Shown here piece after piece: positions 8,281 through 15,816 of a stretch of 23,730 nucleotides of DNA. The stretch spans positions 1 to 23,730 of the forward strand of contig DATMAG010000053.1 of NCBI GenBank assembly GCA_035560235.1, written 5' to 3'. The notes under the pieces were generated by a model, which saw only the letters and a list, made by a program, of their open reading frames with translations, searched no databases and was not told where the DNA came from. Origin of the DNA: DASRDU01 sp035560235. GTDB lineage: Bacteria > Acidobacteriota > Blastocatellia > RBC074. The first letter of the stretch is position 1, and the number at the start of each line of letters is the position of its first letter. The position numbers were made by a program, and so were the translations under genes.

Positions 8281-8388
8281 GAAAAGAACTCCTTCGGGGC
8301 TGCATAGTCCATTGAAACCGCCGCTGCGACGGGCTGAAGCGGATCAGTCCCGAGCCTCCGCATCTGCTTTATCCGCGTTCGATTCTGA

Positions 8389-10116
8389 TCAGGCGGTCTT
8401 CAATCCGGCTGCGTTCTCAAGACCCAGTTCTCTGATCATCTGCTCGCGCAGTTCGAACTTCTTCACCTTCCCGCTCGCCGTCAGCGGGAAGGCTTCAATG
8501 AACCGGATGAATTTCGGCACCTTGTGGCGGGCGATATTCGCTTTGCAGTATTCACGAATCTCTTCCTCGCTGACGCTTTCGCCGGGTCTGAGTTTGATGA
8601 GGGCGCAGACTTCCTCGCCCATGAATTCATCGGGCAGGCCGATGACCTGAGCTTCGGCAATCGCCGGATGGCGCATCAGAAAGGCTTCGATTTCGGCGGG
8701 GTAGATGTTTTCGCCGCCGCGAATGATCATATCCTTGACGCGTCCGACGATGTTGACATAACCATCGGGCCGCATCACCGCCAGATCACCCGTATGCAGC
8801 CAGCCTTCAGCATCAATCGTTTCGGCGGTCTTGTCGGGCATATTGTAATAGCCCTTCATATTTGAAAAGGCGCGTGAACAGAGTTCACCCGATTCGCCGC
8901 ACCTGACGATTTCACCCGTTACCGGATTGATGATCCTGATGGAGGTGTGCGGGTACGGAAAGCCAACCGTCGCGGCTTTCAGCTCGAAGCTGTCATTGAA
9001 AAACGAAGCTGTCACCGCGCCGGTTGTCTCAGTCATGCCAAAGACAATCGAACAGTCCGCGCCCATCTTCTCCCTGACCTGCTCCATCACGACGACGGGC
9101 ACCGGAGTCGCGCCGGTAAACAAAGTGCGCAGCGAACCGAGATCGAATTCGGCAAAGCGCGGATGAGTGAGCATCGCAACCAGCATCGTCGGCACGGCAA
9201 AGGTGAAGGTGCCTTTTTCGTTCTGAAACAGTTCGAGATGCTTGAGCGGGTCGAAGACGATCAGCGGAATCAGGGTGCAGCCCAGATAGATCGAATAGAT
9301 CACGCCGCCGAGGCTGCCCGCGATGTGAAAGAAGGGCATCGCCGTAACATAACGCTCATCGGCCCGCAGATCGCCGCGCGTGCAGGCGACGCGCGCCTGA
9401 TTGACCAGACTGTAATGCGAGAGCATCACCCCTTTCGGAAAGCCCGTCGTGCCGCTCGTGTACTGCATCATCGTCACATCGTGCGGCGAAACGGCTGCCT
9501 GACGCGCCTGCAATTCCTCATCAGAAACAGTCTCACCGAGCGCGACGACCTGCGAATAAAGCGCCACGCCGGGCTGCGGCTCGCTGCCGATCAGCACGAC
9601 CCGCTTCAGTCGCGGCAGCGCGGCGCTGTGCAGCGTTTCTGTCAGCGGATGCTGAAGTTCATTCAGTTCCGGCGCAATGTTGCGCACCGATTGCAGGTAG
9701 TTGTTGCCGCGAAACTCCTCAATCAGAAAGAGCGTGGTGATGTCGCCCTGGCGCAGCACGTATTCGATTTCGTGCTGTCGGTAATTGGTGTTGACCGTGA
9801 CGATGACCGCGCCAATTCTGGCGAGCGCCAGTTGCAGGAAGATCCACTCCGGCACATTCGTCGCCCAGACCGCTACGTGCTCGCCTGGTTGAACGCCGAG
9901 CGCGATCAGACCCTTTGCCACCTGATTGACTCGTTCCAGGTATTCGCGGTAAGTGAGCCGCAGCGTGAGGCCGATTTCGGGATAGCTGTAAACCAGCGCT
10001 TCCTTGTCCGGCAGCTCAGCCGCGCGCTGATCGAGCAGCTCGCCAACGGTCAGTTCGATCAGCTCAGTCTCGAAACTTTCAGCTTCCCAGTACGCGAGAT
10101 CACCTTTGATCGCCAT
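8389..10116 (-). CDS. Acyl-CoA synthetase (AMP-binding, FadD/AtuH-like)
   Basis: The 575-residue enzyme activates a carboxylic acid with ATP and CoA to an acyl-CoA through an acyl-adenylate. The adenylation P-loop is at about residues 219-228 (YTSGTTGFPKG), the FGMTETTG motif follows in the middle, GWLHTGDLAVMRPDGY and GRVKDMIIRGGENIYP mark the hinge, and the catalytic C-terminal lysine is Lys550 (PLTASGKVKK). All motifs are intact and the length is normal for medium/branched-chain ligases. A GGGAGAG precedes the ATG. The gene diverges from the carboxylase genes with 167 bp between them. It may supply the acyl-CoA that the carboxylase and dehydrogenase next door process. The exact substrate cannot be read from the sequence. 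Confidence 0.9.
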   Translation of the reverse strand: MAIKGDLAYWEAESFETELIELTVGELLDQRAAELPDKEALVYSYPEIGLTLRLTYREYLERVNQVAKGLIALGVQPGEHVAVWATNVPEWIFLQLALARIGAVIVTVNTNYRQHEIEYVLRQGDITTLFLIEEFRGNNYLQSVRNIAPELNELQHPLTETLHSAALPRLKRVVLIGSEPQPGVALYSQVVALGETVSDEELQARQAAVSPHDVTMMQYTSGTTGFPKGVMLSHYSLVNQARVACTRGDLRADERYVTAMPFFHIAGSLGGVIYSIYLGCTLIPLIVFDPLKHLELFQNEKGTFTFAVPTMLVAMLTHPRFAEFDLGSLRTLFTGATPVPVVVMEQVREKMGADCSIVFGMTETTGAVTASFFNDSFELKAATVGFPYPHTSIRIINPVTGEIVRCGESGELCSRAFSNMKGYYNMPDKTAETIDAEGWLHTGDLAVMRPDGYVNIVGRVKDMIIRGGENIYPAEIEAFLMRHPAIAEAQVIGLPDEFMGEEVCALIKLRPGESVSEEEIREYCKANIARHKVPKFIRFIEAFPLTASGKVKKFELREQMIRELGLENAAGLKTA

Positions 10117-10190
10117 AGTCGCAACTCTCCCTGCAATGGTCAGACTTGGTGCAAAATCAACAACTGCGGATGGCGTGAATCAGTCCTGGC

Positions 10191-10219
10191 TTGACAGAGA
10201 TAATGACGCCGCTTACTGT
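10191..10219 (+). promoter_or_regulatory. Candidate sigma-70 promoter for the acyl-CoA carboxylase operon
   Basis: A perfect -35 box TTGACA (10191-10196) is followed after 17 bp by TACTGT (10214-10219), which keeps the most conserved T, A and final T of the -10 box. It lies in the divergent gap between the acyl-CoA synthetase and the carboxyltransferase genes. The start point would be about 58 bases before the ATG at 10284. No clear repressor palindrome was found in this 167-bp gap. Confidence 0.45.
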
Positions 10220-10283
10220 CACAGAATCCTGAAGGGCTGTCAATTATCCGGCGGCCTGTTCCGCATTCAGCAGAGCAAATTAC

Positions 10284-11876
10284 ATGCGACCGATCAAATC
10301 ACACGCCGATCATCAGGCCGAATCGTATCAGTCCAACTATGCCGCCAATTTGAAAAGCATCGAGCGGCTCAGGGAAGAACTGCATAAATCCACGCTCGGC
10401 GGCGGCGAGCAGTACGTCAAACGCCACCTCGCCCGCGGCAAGCTGCTGCCCCGCGAGCGCATTGAACTGCTGCTTGATGAAGGCTCGTACTTTCTCGAAA
10501 TCGCCCCGCTCGCCGGTCACGGCATGAAGGATGAATTCACCGGCGCAGGCGTTGTCGGCGGCATCGGTCTGGTGTCAGGTCGGCAGTGCCTGATCATCGC
10601 CAACGAAGCGACGGTCAAGGGCGGCGCCGTCAGCGAAATCGGTCAGCGCAAGAATGCCCGCCTGGCTGAAATCACCAGAGTCAATCATCTGCCTTCGATT
10701 ACGCTGGTTGAATCAGCGGGCGCGGATTTGCCGGTGCAGCACAAAATCTTCGTGCCCGGCGGCGCAGGCTTCAAGGAGATCACGCGCCGCTCGAAGGAAC
10801 GCATCCCGTCAGTCTCGGTCGTCTTTGGCAATTCGACCGCAGGCGGCGCTTACCTGCCGGGCATGTCCGATTACGTGGTGATGGTGAAACGCCAGGCGCA
10901 GGTCTTTCTGGGCGGCCCGCCGCTCGTCAAAATGGCGACGGGCGAAATCGTTGACGAAGAATCGCTCGGCGGCGCTGAGATGCATTCAAAAATTTCGGGC
11001 CTCTCGGATTACCTGGCCGAAGACGAAACGGACGCGCTGCGCCTGGCCCGCGAAATCGTCGCGCACCTTGAAGTGAAACCGCAGCCGCGTCGCATCGCCG
11101 TCGAAGAACCGCTTTATCCGGCTGATGAACTGCTCGGCCTCGTTTCAGCCGACGTGCGCGTGCCGTTCGAAGTCAGAGAAGTGATTGCCCGCCTGGTTGA
11201 CGGTTCGCGCTTTGAGGAATTCAAGTCGCGTTACGGCACAACGCTGGTGACGGGCTGGGCATACATTCACGGCTTCATCGTCGGCATCATCGCCAATAAC
11301 GGCGTGCTGCTTTCTGAATCGGCGGCGAAGGGAGCACAGTTCATCGAACTGTGCAATCAGCAGAATATCCCGCTCATCTTTTTACAGAACATCACCGGCT
11401 TTATGGTCGGACGGCATTACGAGGAACAGGGCATCATCCGCAACGGCGCGAAGCTCATCAATGCCGTCTCAAACTCAACCGTTCCGGCCATCACAGTGAT
11501 GATCGGCGGCAGTTACGGCGCAGGCAATTATGCAATGTGCGGGCGGGCTTACGATCCGCGTTTCGTTTTCACGTGGCCGAATCACCGCATCGCCGTGATG
11601 GGCGCGCAGCAGCTTTCTGGCGTGATGGAGATCGTCAAACGCGAAGGCGCGATCAAGAAAGGCGTCCCGGTCAATGAAGCCGAAATTGCGATGATGCGCC
11701 AGATGCTCGAAGACCAGATCAACGCCGAATCCGATGTTTACTTTGCGACCGCCAGGCTGTGGGACGACGGCATCATTGACCCGCGCGAGACGCGCACGGT
11801 GCTGGCCATCGCGCTGATGACGGCGTATCAGAAACCGTTTGAGGGAACGATGGAATGGGGAGTGTTCAGGCATTAA
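10284..11876 (+). CDS. Acyl-CoA carboxylase, carboxyltransferase (beta) subunit, MccB/AtuC/AccD2-like
   Basis: The 530-residue protein belongs to the crotonase-fold carboxyltransferases that move CO2 from carboxybiotin to an acyl-CoA. The N-terminal half-site FGNSTAGGAYLPGMSDY (about 181-197) and the C-terminal half-site IGGSYGAGNYAMCGRAYDP (about 407-425), with TGFMVG before it, are the oxyanion-forming glycine-rich loops of methylcrotonyl-/geranyl-CoA carboxylases. Length (530-540 is usual) and motifs are complete. Its biotin-carboxylase partner lies 440 bp downstream, interrupted by a decayed four-helix-bundle cassette. The region before the first half-site (DLPVQHKIFVPGGAGF) resembles actinobacterial AccD2-type proteins more than classical MccB. 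The substrate is therefore uncertain among 3-methylcrotonyl-CoA, geranyl-CoA and another branched enoyl-CoA. No strong ribosome-binding site is seen. Confidence 0.9.
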   Translation: MRPIKSHADHQAESYQSNYAANLKSIERLREELHKSTLGGGEQYVKRHLARGKLLPRERIELLLDEGSYFLEIAPLAGHGMKDEFTGAGVVGGIGLVSGRQCLIIANEATVKGGAVSEIGQRKNARLAEITRVNHLPSITLVESAGADLPVQHKIFVPGGAGFKEITRRSKERIPSVSVVFGNSTAGGAYLPGMSDYVVMVKRQAQVFLGGPPLVKMATGEIVDEESLGGAEMHSKISGLSDYLAEDETDALRLAREIVAHLEVKPQPRRIAVEEPLYPADELLGLVSADVRVPFEVREVIARLVDGSRFEEFKSRYGTTLVTGWAYIHGFIVGIIANNGVLLSESAAKGAQFIELCNQQNIPLIFLQNITGFMVGRHYEEQGIIRNGAKLINAVSNSTVPAITVMIGGSYGAGNYAMCGRAYDPRFVFTWPNHRIAVMGAQQLSGVMEIVKREGAIKKGVPVNEAEIAMMRQMLEDQINAESDVYFATARLWDDGIIDPRETRTVLAIALMTAYQKPFEGTMEWGVFRH

Positions 11877-11878
11877 CT

Positions 11879-12307
11879 GGAATCAGGATTCGGGCATCAG
11901 GAATCAGGAGGTGTGCCGATGGGTGTGCAAAGTTATCGTGATTTGCAGGTCTGGCAGAAAGCAATGGATCGTTGTCGCCTGTTACAAACTCACCAGTAAA
12001 CTGCCGCAGAGTGAAATCTACGGGCTGGTCAGTGACATTCAGAAAAAATCGCGGCTGGTCCCGGCAGCCATTGCTGATGGACACGGGCGCGAAAATACGC
12101 ACGATTACCTGTCGCGATAGTCGCTCGCGCACGGTTCGCTGATGGCGCTGGAAACCGACATCCTTGCCGCCAGTCGGCTGGGGTTCATTTCCGTCGCTGA
12201 GATTGACCCCATACTCAGTCAGAGTGCTGAAGTCGGCAGAATGCTGCACGGCCTGATGAAAAGCCTGCGCGGTCATCACTGATGCCTGATGCCTGAAACC
12301 TGATTCC
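11879..12307 (+). mobile_element. Palindrome-flanked four-helix-bundle gene cassette
   Basis: A 28-bp sequence at 11879-11906 is repeated in inverted orientation at 12280-12307 with 25 of 28 positions matching. The two copies tightly enclose a four-helix-bundle (S23/Avd-like) gene: the left copy ends just at its ribosome-binding site and the right copy contains its stop codon. Each arm is made of a roughly 7-bp unit (GGAATCA, GGATTCG, GGCATCA, GGAATCA). The cassette separates the two subunit genes of one enzyme, which are normally adjacent, so it looks like an insertion. No transposase gene is inside, so any mobility would need help from elsewhere. The mobile-cassette reading is inference. 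Confidence 0.5.
11919..12282 (+). pseudogene. Four-helix-bundle protein (S23/TIGR02436-like), frameshifted and stopped
   Basis: Starting at an ATG preceded by AGGAGGT, the frame reads MGVQSYRDLQVWQKAMD. The homology then continues in another frame as VVACYKLTSKLPQSEIYGL, followed by a degenerate form of the A-x-x-I-P-A-x-I-A-E-G-x-G-R pattern (VPAAIADGHGRE), and after an in-frame TAG at 12118-12120 as SLAHGSLMALETDILAASRLGF, ending at TGA 12280-12282. This is the whole length (about 120 residues) of the four-helix-bundle family found in rRNA intervening sequences and related to the Avd accessory proteins of diversity-generating retroelements. One indel near 11966-11970 and one nonsense mutation inactivate it. 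The cellular role of the family is unclear. The continuous homology across frames makes decay, not a new gene, the better explanation. Confidence 0.8.
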
Positions 12308-12315
12308 TGACAAGC

Positions 12316-14445
12316 ATGAAAACCTTTCACAAAATCCTGATCGCGGGTCGCGGAGAAATTGCGCTGCGCATCATTCGCACCTGCCGCGCAATGGGCATTG
12401 CTGCGGTTGCCGTTTATTCTGATGCTGATGCCTGCGCCCCGCATGTTCTCGCGGCTGACGAAGCCGTGCGGCTCGGCCCCGCAGCGGCAAGCGAGTCTTA
12501 CCTCAATATTGAAAGAATCATCGAAGCCGCACGGCGCACTCGCGCTGAAGCGATTCATCCGGGCTACGGGTTTTTGTCGGAGAATGCTGATTTTGCTGAA
12601 GCGTGCGCGGCGGCTGGCCTGGTCTTTATCGGCCCGTCACCGCAGGCGATTCGGCGGATGGGACTCAAGAGCGCCGGGCGGCAGGTGGCGGCGGCTGCTG
12701 ATGTGCCTGTCGTGCCGGGTTACGATGGCGAAGATCAGAGCGATGAAACACTGCTCGCACAGATGCGCCGCATCGGGTTCCCGGTTCTGATCAAGGCTTC
12801 GGCGGGCGGTGGCGGCAAAGGCATGCGCGTGGTGCAATCAGAAAGCGAAGTTGCCGAGGCCATCGCCGGAGCGCGGCGCGAAGCCGAAAAGGCTTTCGGC
12901 AACGGCGCGCTGCTGCTTGAAAAATTCATTGCCGGAGCGCGGCACGTCGAGGTGCAGATTCTCGGTGACGCTCACGGCCATCTGGTTCATCTCTTTGAGC
13001 GCGACTGTTCAGTGCAGCGGCGGCATCAGAAGATCATTGAGGAAAGCCCTTCACCGGCGGTCAGCGCAGAACTGCGCGAGCAGCTTGGCGCGGCGGCGGT
13101 CAGAATCGGGCGTGCGCTCGATTATATAAATGCCGGAACGGTTGAATTCATTCTGGCGCCGACGGGCGAGTTTTACTTTATCGAAGTCAACACGCGACTG
13201 CAGGTTGAGCATCCGGTGACTGAACTGATTACGGGGGTTGATCTGGTCAGGCTGCAGATCGAAATTGCCGAAGGCAAACCGTTGCAGTTCGCTCAGGCTG
13301 AACTGAAATCAGCCGGACACGCGATTGAAGCGCGGCTGTATGCCGAAGATCCCGCGCGCGATTTTCTGCCCGCGACCGGGACGATTCACGAATGGCTGCC
13401 GCCAGTGTCAATTCATTGTCTCGCTGGAGCGCAGGCAGCCTGCCTGCCAGATTTCGACCAGGGGCTTCATCCCGCAAGCCATGCAGGCAGGCTGCCTGCG
13501 CTCCAGCGAGATAATCAATTGACCCCGCGGCTGCCGCCGACAGGCATTGACGGCGTGCGAATTGATGCCGGAGTTGATCGCGGCCTTGAGGTCGGGATTC
13601 ATTACGATCCGCTGCTGGCCAAAGTGATCGCGCACGGCGCTGATCGCGCTGAAGCGATTCGCAGGCTCGGTTATGCGCTGCGGAGCCTGTCAATACAGGG
13701 GCTGACGACGAATCGTGATTTTCTGGTGCGGCTGCTTGCGCACGCTGAATTCAGGCAGGGCCGGGCACACACGGGATTCATCAGCGAACATCTGCACGAA
13801 CTGACCGGAGAGGGCGACATTGAAATCAGCGCGGCTTCAGCCGTCGCAGCAGCGCTCTATCTGCAAAAACGGTGGCAGACCGAAGACGCCCTGATGAAAG
13901 ACCTGCCACCCGCTTACCGCAACAATCCTTATCGCAACCCTTCAGTCAGACTGCTGATCGGAATGCATGAAGTCGAAGTCTCGTGGCGTCATCTGACGGG
14001 TGAGAGTTTTGAAGTGACGGCCTTTGACAGAACATCGCAGGCGCGCGTGCTGGCTTTTGCTCAGGGCCGCATCAGGCTGGAGCTTGATGGCGTGCAGCGG
14101 CTGTTTCACTTCACCGAAGTGAAGGATCGGCTGTTGATTCATTCATCGTTCGGCGACTGCACAATCACGCGCCTGCCGCGCCATCCCGAAAGACAGTCGG
14201 CGGCTGAAGCCGGATCGCACAATTCACCGATGCCAGGTCAGGTCGTCAAAATTCTGGTTGAAGCCGGGCAGCGCGTGGCAGCGGGTGATGCGCTGCTGAT
14301 TCTTGAAGCGATGAAGATGGAACAAACGATGCGCGCCGCAGTTGATGGGGTTGTGGAATCAATTCTGGTCAGCGCAGGCCAGGTGGTCGGACCCGGTGAA
14401 GCGCTTGTCAATATTGCTGCCGCGCCTGAGAATAGTCAGCGCTGA
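12316..14445 (+). CDS. Acyl-CoA carboxylase alpha subunit: biotin carboxylase plus biotin carrier domain (MccA/AtuF-like), with 45-codon palindromic insertion
   Basis: This 709-residue subunit carboxylates biotin with ATP and bicarbonate and carries it to the beta subunit encoded upstream. Visible parts: biotin carboxylase N-domain (KILIAGRGEIALRIIRT, about 6-22), ATP-grasp glycine loop (KASAGGGGKGMRVV, 160-173), catalytic FIEVNTRLQVEHPVTE (288-303), C-domain (335-470), an alpha/beta-binding linker, and a C-terminal biotinyl domain with biotinyl-lysine Lys667 (EAMKMEQ). Residues 364-408 do not belong to the family: they are encoded by an inserted palindromic DNA element, and removing them restores the normal ...EWLPP-TGIDGVRID... 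continuity. The insertion lies in a loop of the biotin carboxylase C-domain and keeps the frame, so the protein may still work. The ATG follows directly on the right arm of the four-helix cassette, and there is no clear ribosome-binding site. Confidence 0.9.
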   Translation: MKTFHKILIAGRGEIALRIIRTCRAMGIAAVAVYSDADACAPHVLAADEAVRLGPAAASESYLNIERIIEAARRTRAEAIHPGYGFLSENADFAEACAAAGLVFIGPSPQAIRRMGLKSAGRQVAAAADVPVVPGYDGEDQSDETLLAQMRRIGFPVLIKASAGGGGKGMRVVQSESEVAEAIAGARREAEKAFGNGALLLEKFIAGARHVEVQILGDAHGHLVHLFERDCSVQRRHQKIIEESPSPAVSAELREQLGAAAVRIGRALDYINAGTVEFILAPTGEFYFIEVNTRLQVEHPVTELITGVDLVRLQIEIAEGKPLQFAQAELKSAGHAIEARLYAEDPARDFLPATGTIHEWLPPVSIHCLAGAQAACLPDFDQGLHPASHAGRLPALQRDNQLTPRLPPTGIDGVRIDAGVDRGLEVGIHYDPLLAKVIAHGADRAEAIRRLGYALRSLSIQGLTTNRDFLVRLLAHAEFRQGRAHTGFISEHLHELTGEGDIEISAASAVAAALYLQKRWQTEDALMKDLPPAYRNNPYRNPSVRLLIGMHEVEVSWRHLTGESFEVTAFDRTSQARVLAFAQGRIRLELDGVQRLFHFTEVKDRLLIHSSFGDCTITRLPRHPERQSAAEAGSHNSPMPGQVVKILVEAGQRVAAGDALLILEAMKMEQTMRAAVDGVVESILVSAGQVVGPGEALVNIAAAPENSQR
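13394..13538. repeat. Palindromic element inserted in frame within the biotin carboxylase gene, with 10-bp target duplication
   Basis: Two copies of GGCTGCCGCC lie at 13394-13403 and 13529-13538, exactly 135 bp apart. Between them are arms at 13407-13447 and 13483-13523 that are reverse complements with two mismatches in 41 positions, around a 35-base loop. The sequence is what remains when a 125-bp palindromic element inserts and duplicates 10 bp of target. The 135 bp equal 45 codons with no stop in the host frame. Most other frames are also nearly free of stops across it, including both readings used on the opposite strand. Similar coding-tolerant insertions are known as Rickettsia palindromic elements; this sequence is not obviously one of them. 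Confidence 0.85.
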
Positions 14446-14493
14446 GATTTTCGTCAGGCAATTCTCTCTCGCATTTTCTTTCCTCAACCCAGT

Positions 14494-14513
14494 CGCAGAC
14501 CGGGAAGTCTGCG
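14494..14513. repeat. Short perfect hairpin before the acyl-CoA dehydrogenase gene
   Basis: CGCAGAC (14494-14500) and GTCTGCG (14507-14513) form a 7-bp stem with a 6-base CGGGAA loop. It ends 8 bp before the CAGGAG ribosome-binding site of the downstream gene and lies in an otherwise plain 88-bp gap. There is no T-tract, so a terminator is unlikely. It could be an RNA-stabilising or translation-modulating stem, or a small dispersed repeat. Confidence 0.5.
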
Positions 14514-14533
14514 TTACCGACAGGAGATCAATT

Positions 14534-15706
14534 ATGGCATCACCCGTGGCAGAGGCTGCACAAACGGAGTTTCCTTACTTCACTGAAGAACACGAAATGC
14601 TGCGCGAGACAGTGAAGAAGTTCGCGCAGAATGAAATCGCTCCGCACACCGAAGAGTGGGACGAAGCCGGAATCTTTCCGCGTGAGCTGTTCAAAAAGGC
14701 TGCTGACCTTGGACTGTTCGGCATCCGGCTCGATCCGCAATACGGCGGCAGCGGCCTCGACTGGTGGGCGACCGCCGCTTACCTCGAAGGACTCTCATAT
14801 TCGAACAATGGCGGCGTCAATATGGCGCTGATGGTGCAGTCTGACATTACGCTGCCGGTGCTGGATGAACTCGGCACCGATGAGCAGAAGGAAGAATTTC
14901 TCAGGCCCGCAATTGCCGGTGACAAAATCGCTGCGCTCGGCATCAGCGAACCGGGCGGCGGGTCGGATGTCGGCGCCATCAGGACGCGGGCAATGGAAGA
15001 CGGCGACGACCTGGTGATCACGGGTCAGAAGCTGTGGATCACGAACGGCACGCGCGCTGATTTCATCATTATGGCTGTGCGCACGGGCGAGGAGCGTTAC
15101 AAGGGCGTTTCGATGGTCATCTTTCCGACCGACACCAAAGGCTTCGCTGTCGGCAAAAAGCTGCGCAAGGTCGGCAATCTGTCGTCGGACACGGCTGAAC
15201 TGTTCTTTGACGGCTGCCGCATCCCGAAACGCTACGTGCTCGGCGAAACGGGCAAGGGATTTTATTACACGATGACCAATTTTCAGGGTGAACGCCTGGC
15301 CTCGGCCCTGGGCGCAGTGGCCGGAATGGAGCGGGCGCTGGAAATGGCGATTGCTTACGGCAAGGAACGGCACGCCTTCGGTCAGCCGGTGGGTGAGTTT
15401 CAGGTCTGGCGGCACCGGTTCGCAGAACATCTGACGAGCGTTGAGGCCGCGAAATGGCTGACCTATCGCGCGACCGATCTGATCAATCGCGGGCTTCCGG
15501 CAGTCAGGGAGATCACCATGGCGAAGCTCTTTACGAGCGAACTGTGTCAGAAGGTCGCTTACGACTGCATGCAGATTTTCGGCGGGTTCGGCTACACGGT
15601 CGAATATCCGATCAGTCGCGTCTGGCGCGATGTGCGGCTGCACACCATCGGCGCAGGCTCGTCAGAAATCATGAAAGAGATTCTGGTCAAGCAGGCGAAA
15701 CTGTAG
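14534..15706 (+). CDS. Acyl-CoA dehydrogenase (isovaleryl/citronellyl-CoA dehydrogenase type)
   Basis: The 390-residue FAD enzyme introduces a 2,3-double bond into an acyl-CoA. It contains LGISEPGGGSDVGAIRT (135-151) and KLWITNG (166-172), which bind FAD and substrate, and FQGERLASALG with Glu253. That Glu sits where isovaleryl-CoA and long-chain dehydrogenases keep the catalytic base, whereas the C-terminal region (HTIGAGSSEIMKEI) lacks the Glu used by medium-chain enzymes. This supports a branched-chain substrate, as in isovaleryl-CoA or citronellyl-CoA dehydrogenases (LiuA/AtuD). The start at 14534 is supported by CAGGAG at the proper distance; the longer open frame overlaps the carboxylase gene. 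It is probably co-transcribed with the two carboxylase genes and would produce the enoyl-CoA they carboxylate. Confidence 0.88.
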   Translation: MASPVAEAAQTEFPYFTEEHEMLRETVKKFAQNEIAPHTEEWDEAGIFPRELFKKAADLGLFGIRLDPQYGGSGLDWWATAAYLEGLSYSNNGGVNMALMVQSDITLPVLDELGTDEQKEEFLRPAIAGDKIAALGISEPGGGSDVGAIRTRAMEDGDDLVITGQKLWITNGTRADFIIMAVRTGEERYKGVSMVIFPTDTKGFAVGKKLRKVGNLSSDTAELFFDGCRIPKRYVLGETGKGFYYTMTNFQGERLASALGAVAGMERALEMAIAYGKERHAFGQPVGEFQVWRHRFAEHLTSVEAAKWLTYRATDLINRGLPAVREITMAKLFTSELCQKVAYDCMQIFGGFGYTVEYPISRVWRDVRLHTIGAGSSEIMKEILVKQAKL

Positions 15707-15737
15707 TCTGAAATTTACGAATCGAAATCAGCCACCA

Positions 15738-15799
15738 GGATCACCGGGGAACAGGGGGAAGATCAGCACAGGAATCATCTCCGTGTTTCCTCGTGATCC
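15738..15799. repeat. Imperfect inverted repeat between convergent genes (possible bidirectional terminator)
   Basis: Arms of about 28 bases (15738-15765 and 15772-15799, about 20 of 28 paired) lie between the convergent ends of the acyl-CoA dehydrogenase and debranching-enzyme genes. The arms contain loosely repeated units of 9-10 bases. Downstream on the plus strand there is a T-rich run (15809-15816), so a terminator function is possible. It also resembles the other intergenic palindromes of this window. Confidence 0.5.
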
Positions 15800-15816
15800 C
15801 CGGGGCTTGTTTTGTT

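Noticed and set aside
8947..10194. Long plus-strand open frame (about 415 codons)
   Set aside because: It lies opposite the acyl-CoA synthetase gene, which has complete family motifs. The product is Arg/His-rich with no recognisable domain, as expected for the antisense of a GC-rich gene.
11839..12120. A separate 93-residue gene overlapping the end of the carboxyltransferase gene
   Set aside because: Only its later part has homology, and that continues the four-helix-bundle protein from another frame. The early part is out-of-frame carboxylase and repeat sequence.
11919..12282. Diversity-generating retroelement suggested by the Avd-like protein
   Set aside because: No reverse transcriptase and no template/variable repeat pair are present in the window, and the gene is broken.
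14795..15643. Minus-strand open frame of about 282 codons
   Set aside because: It is antisense to the acyl-CoA dehydrogenase gene, with biased composition and no motif.
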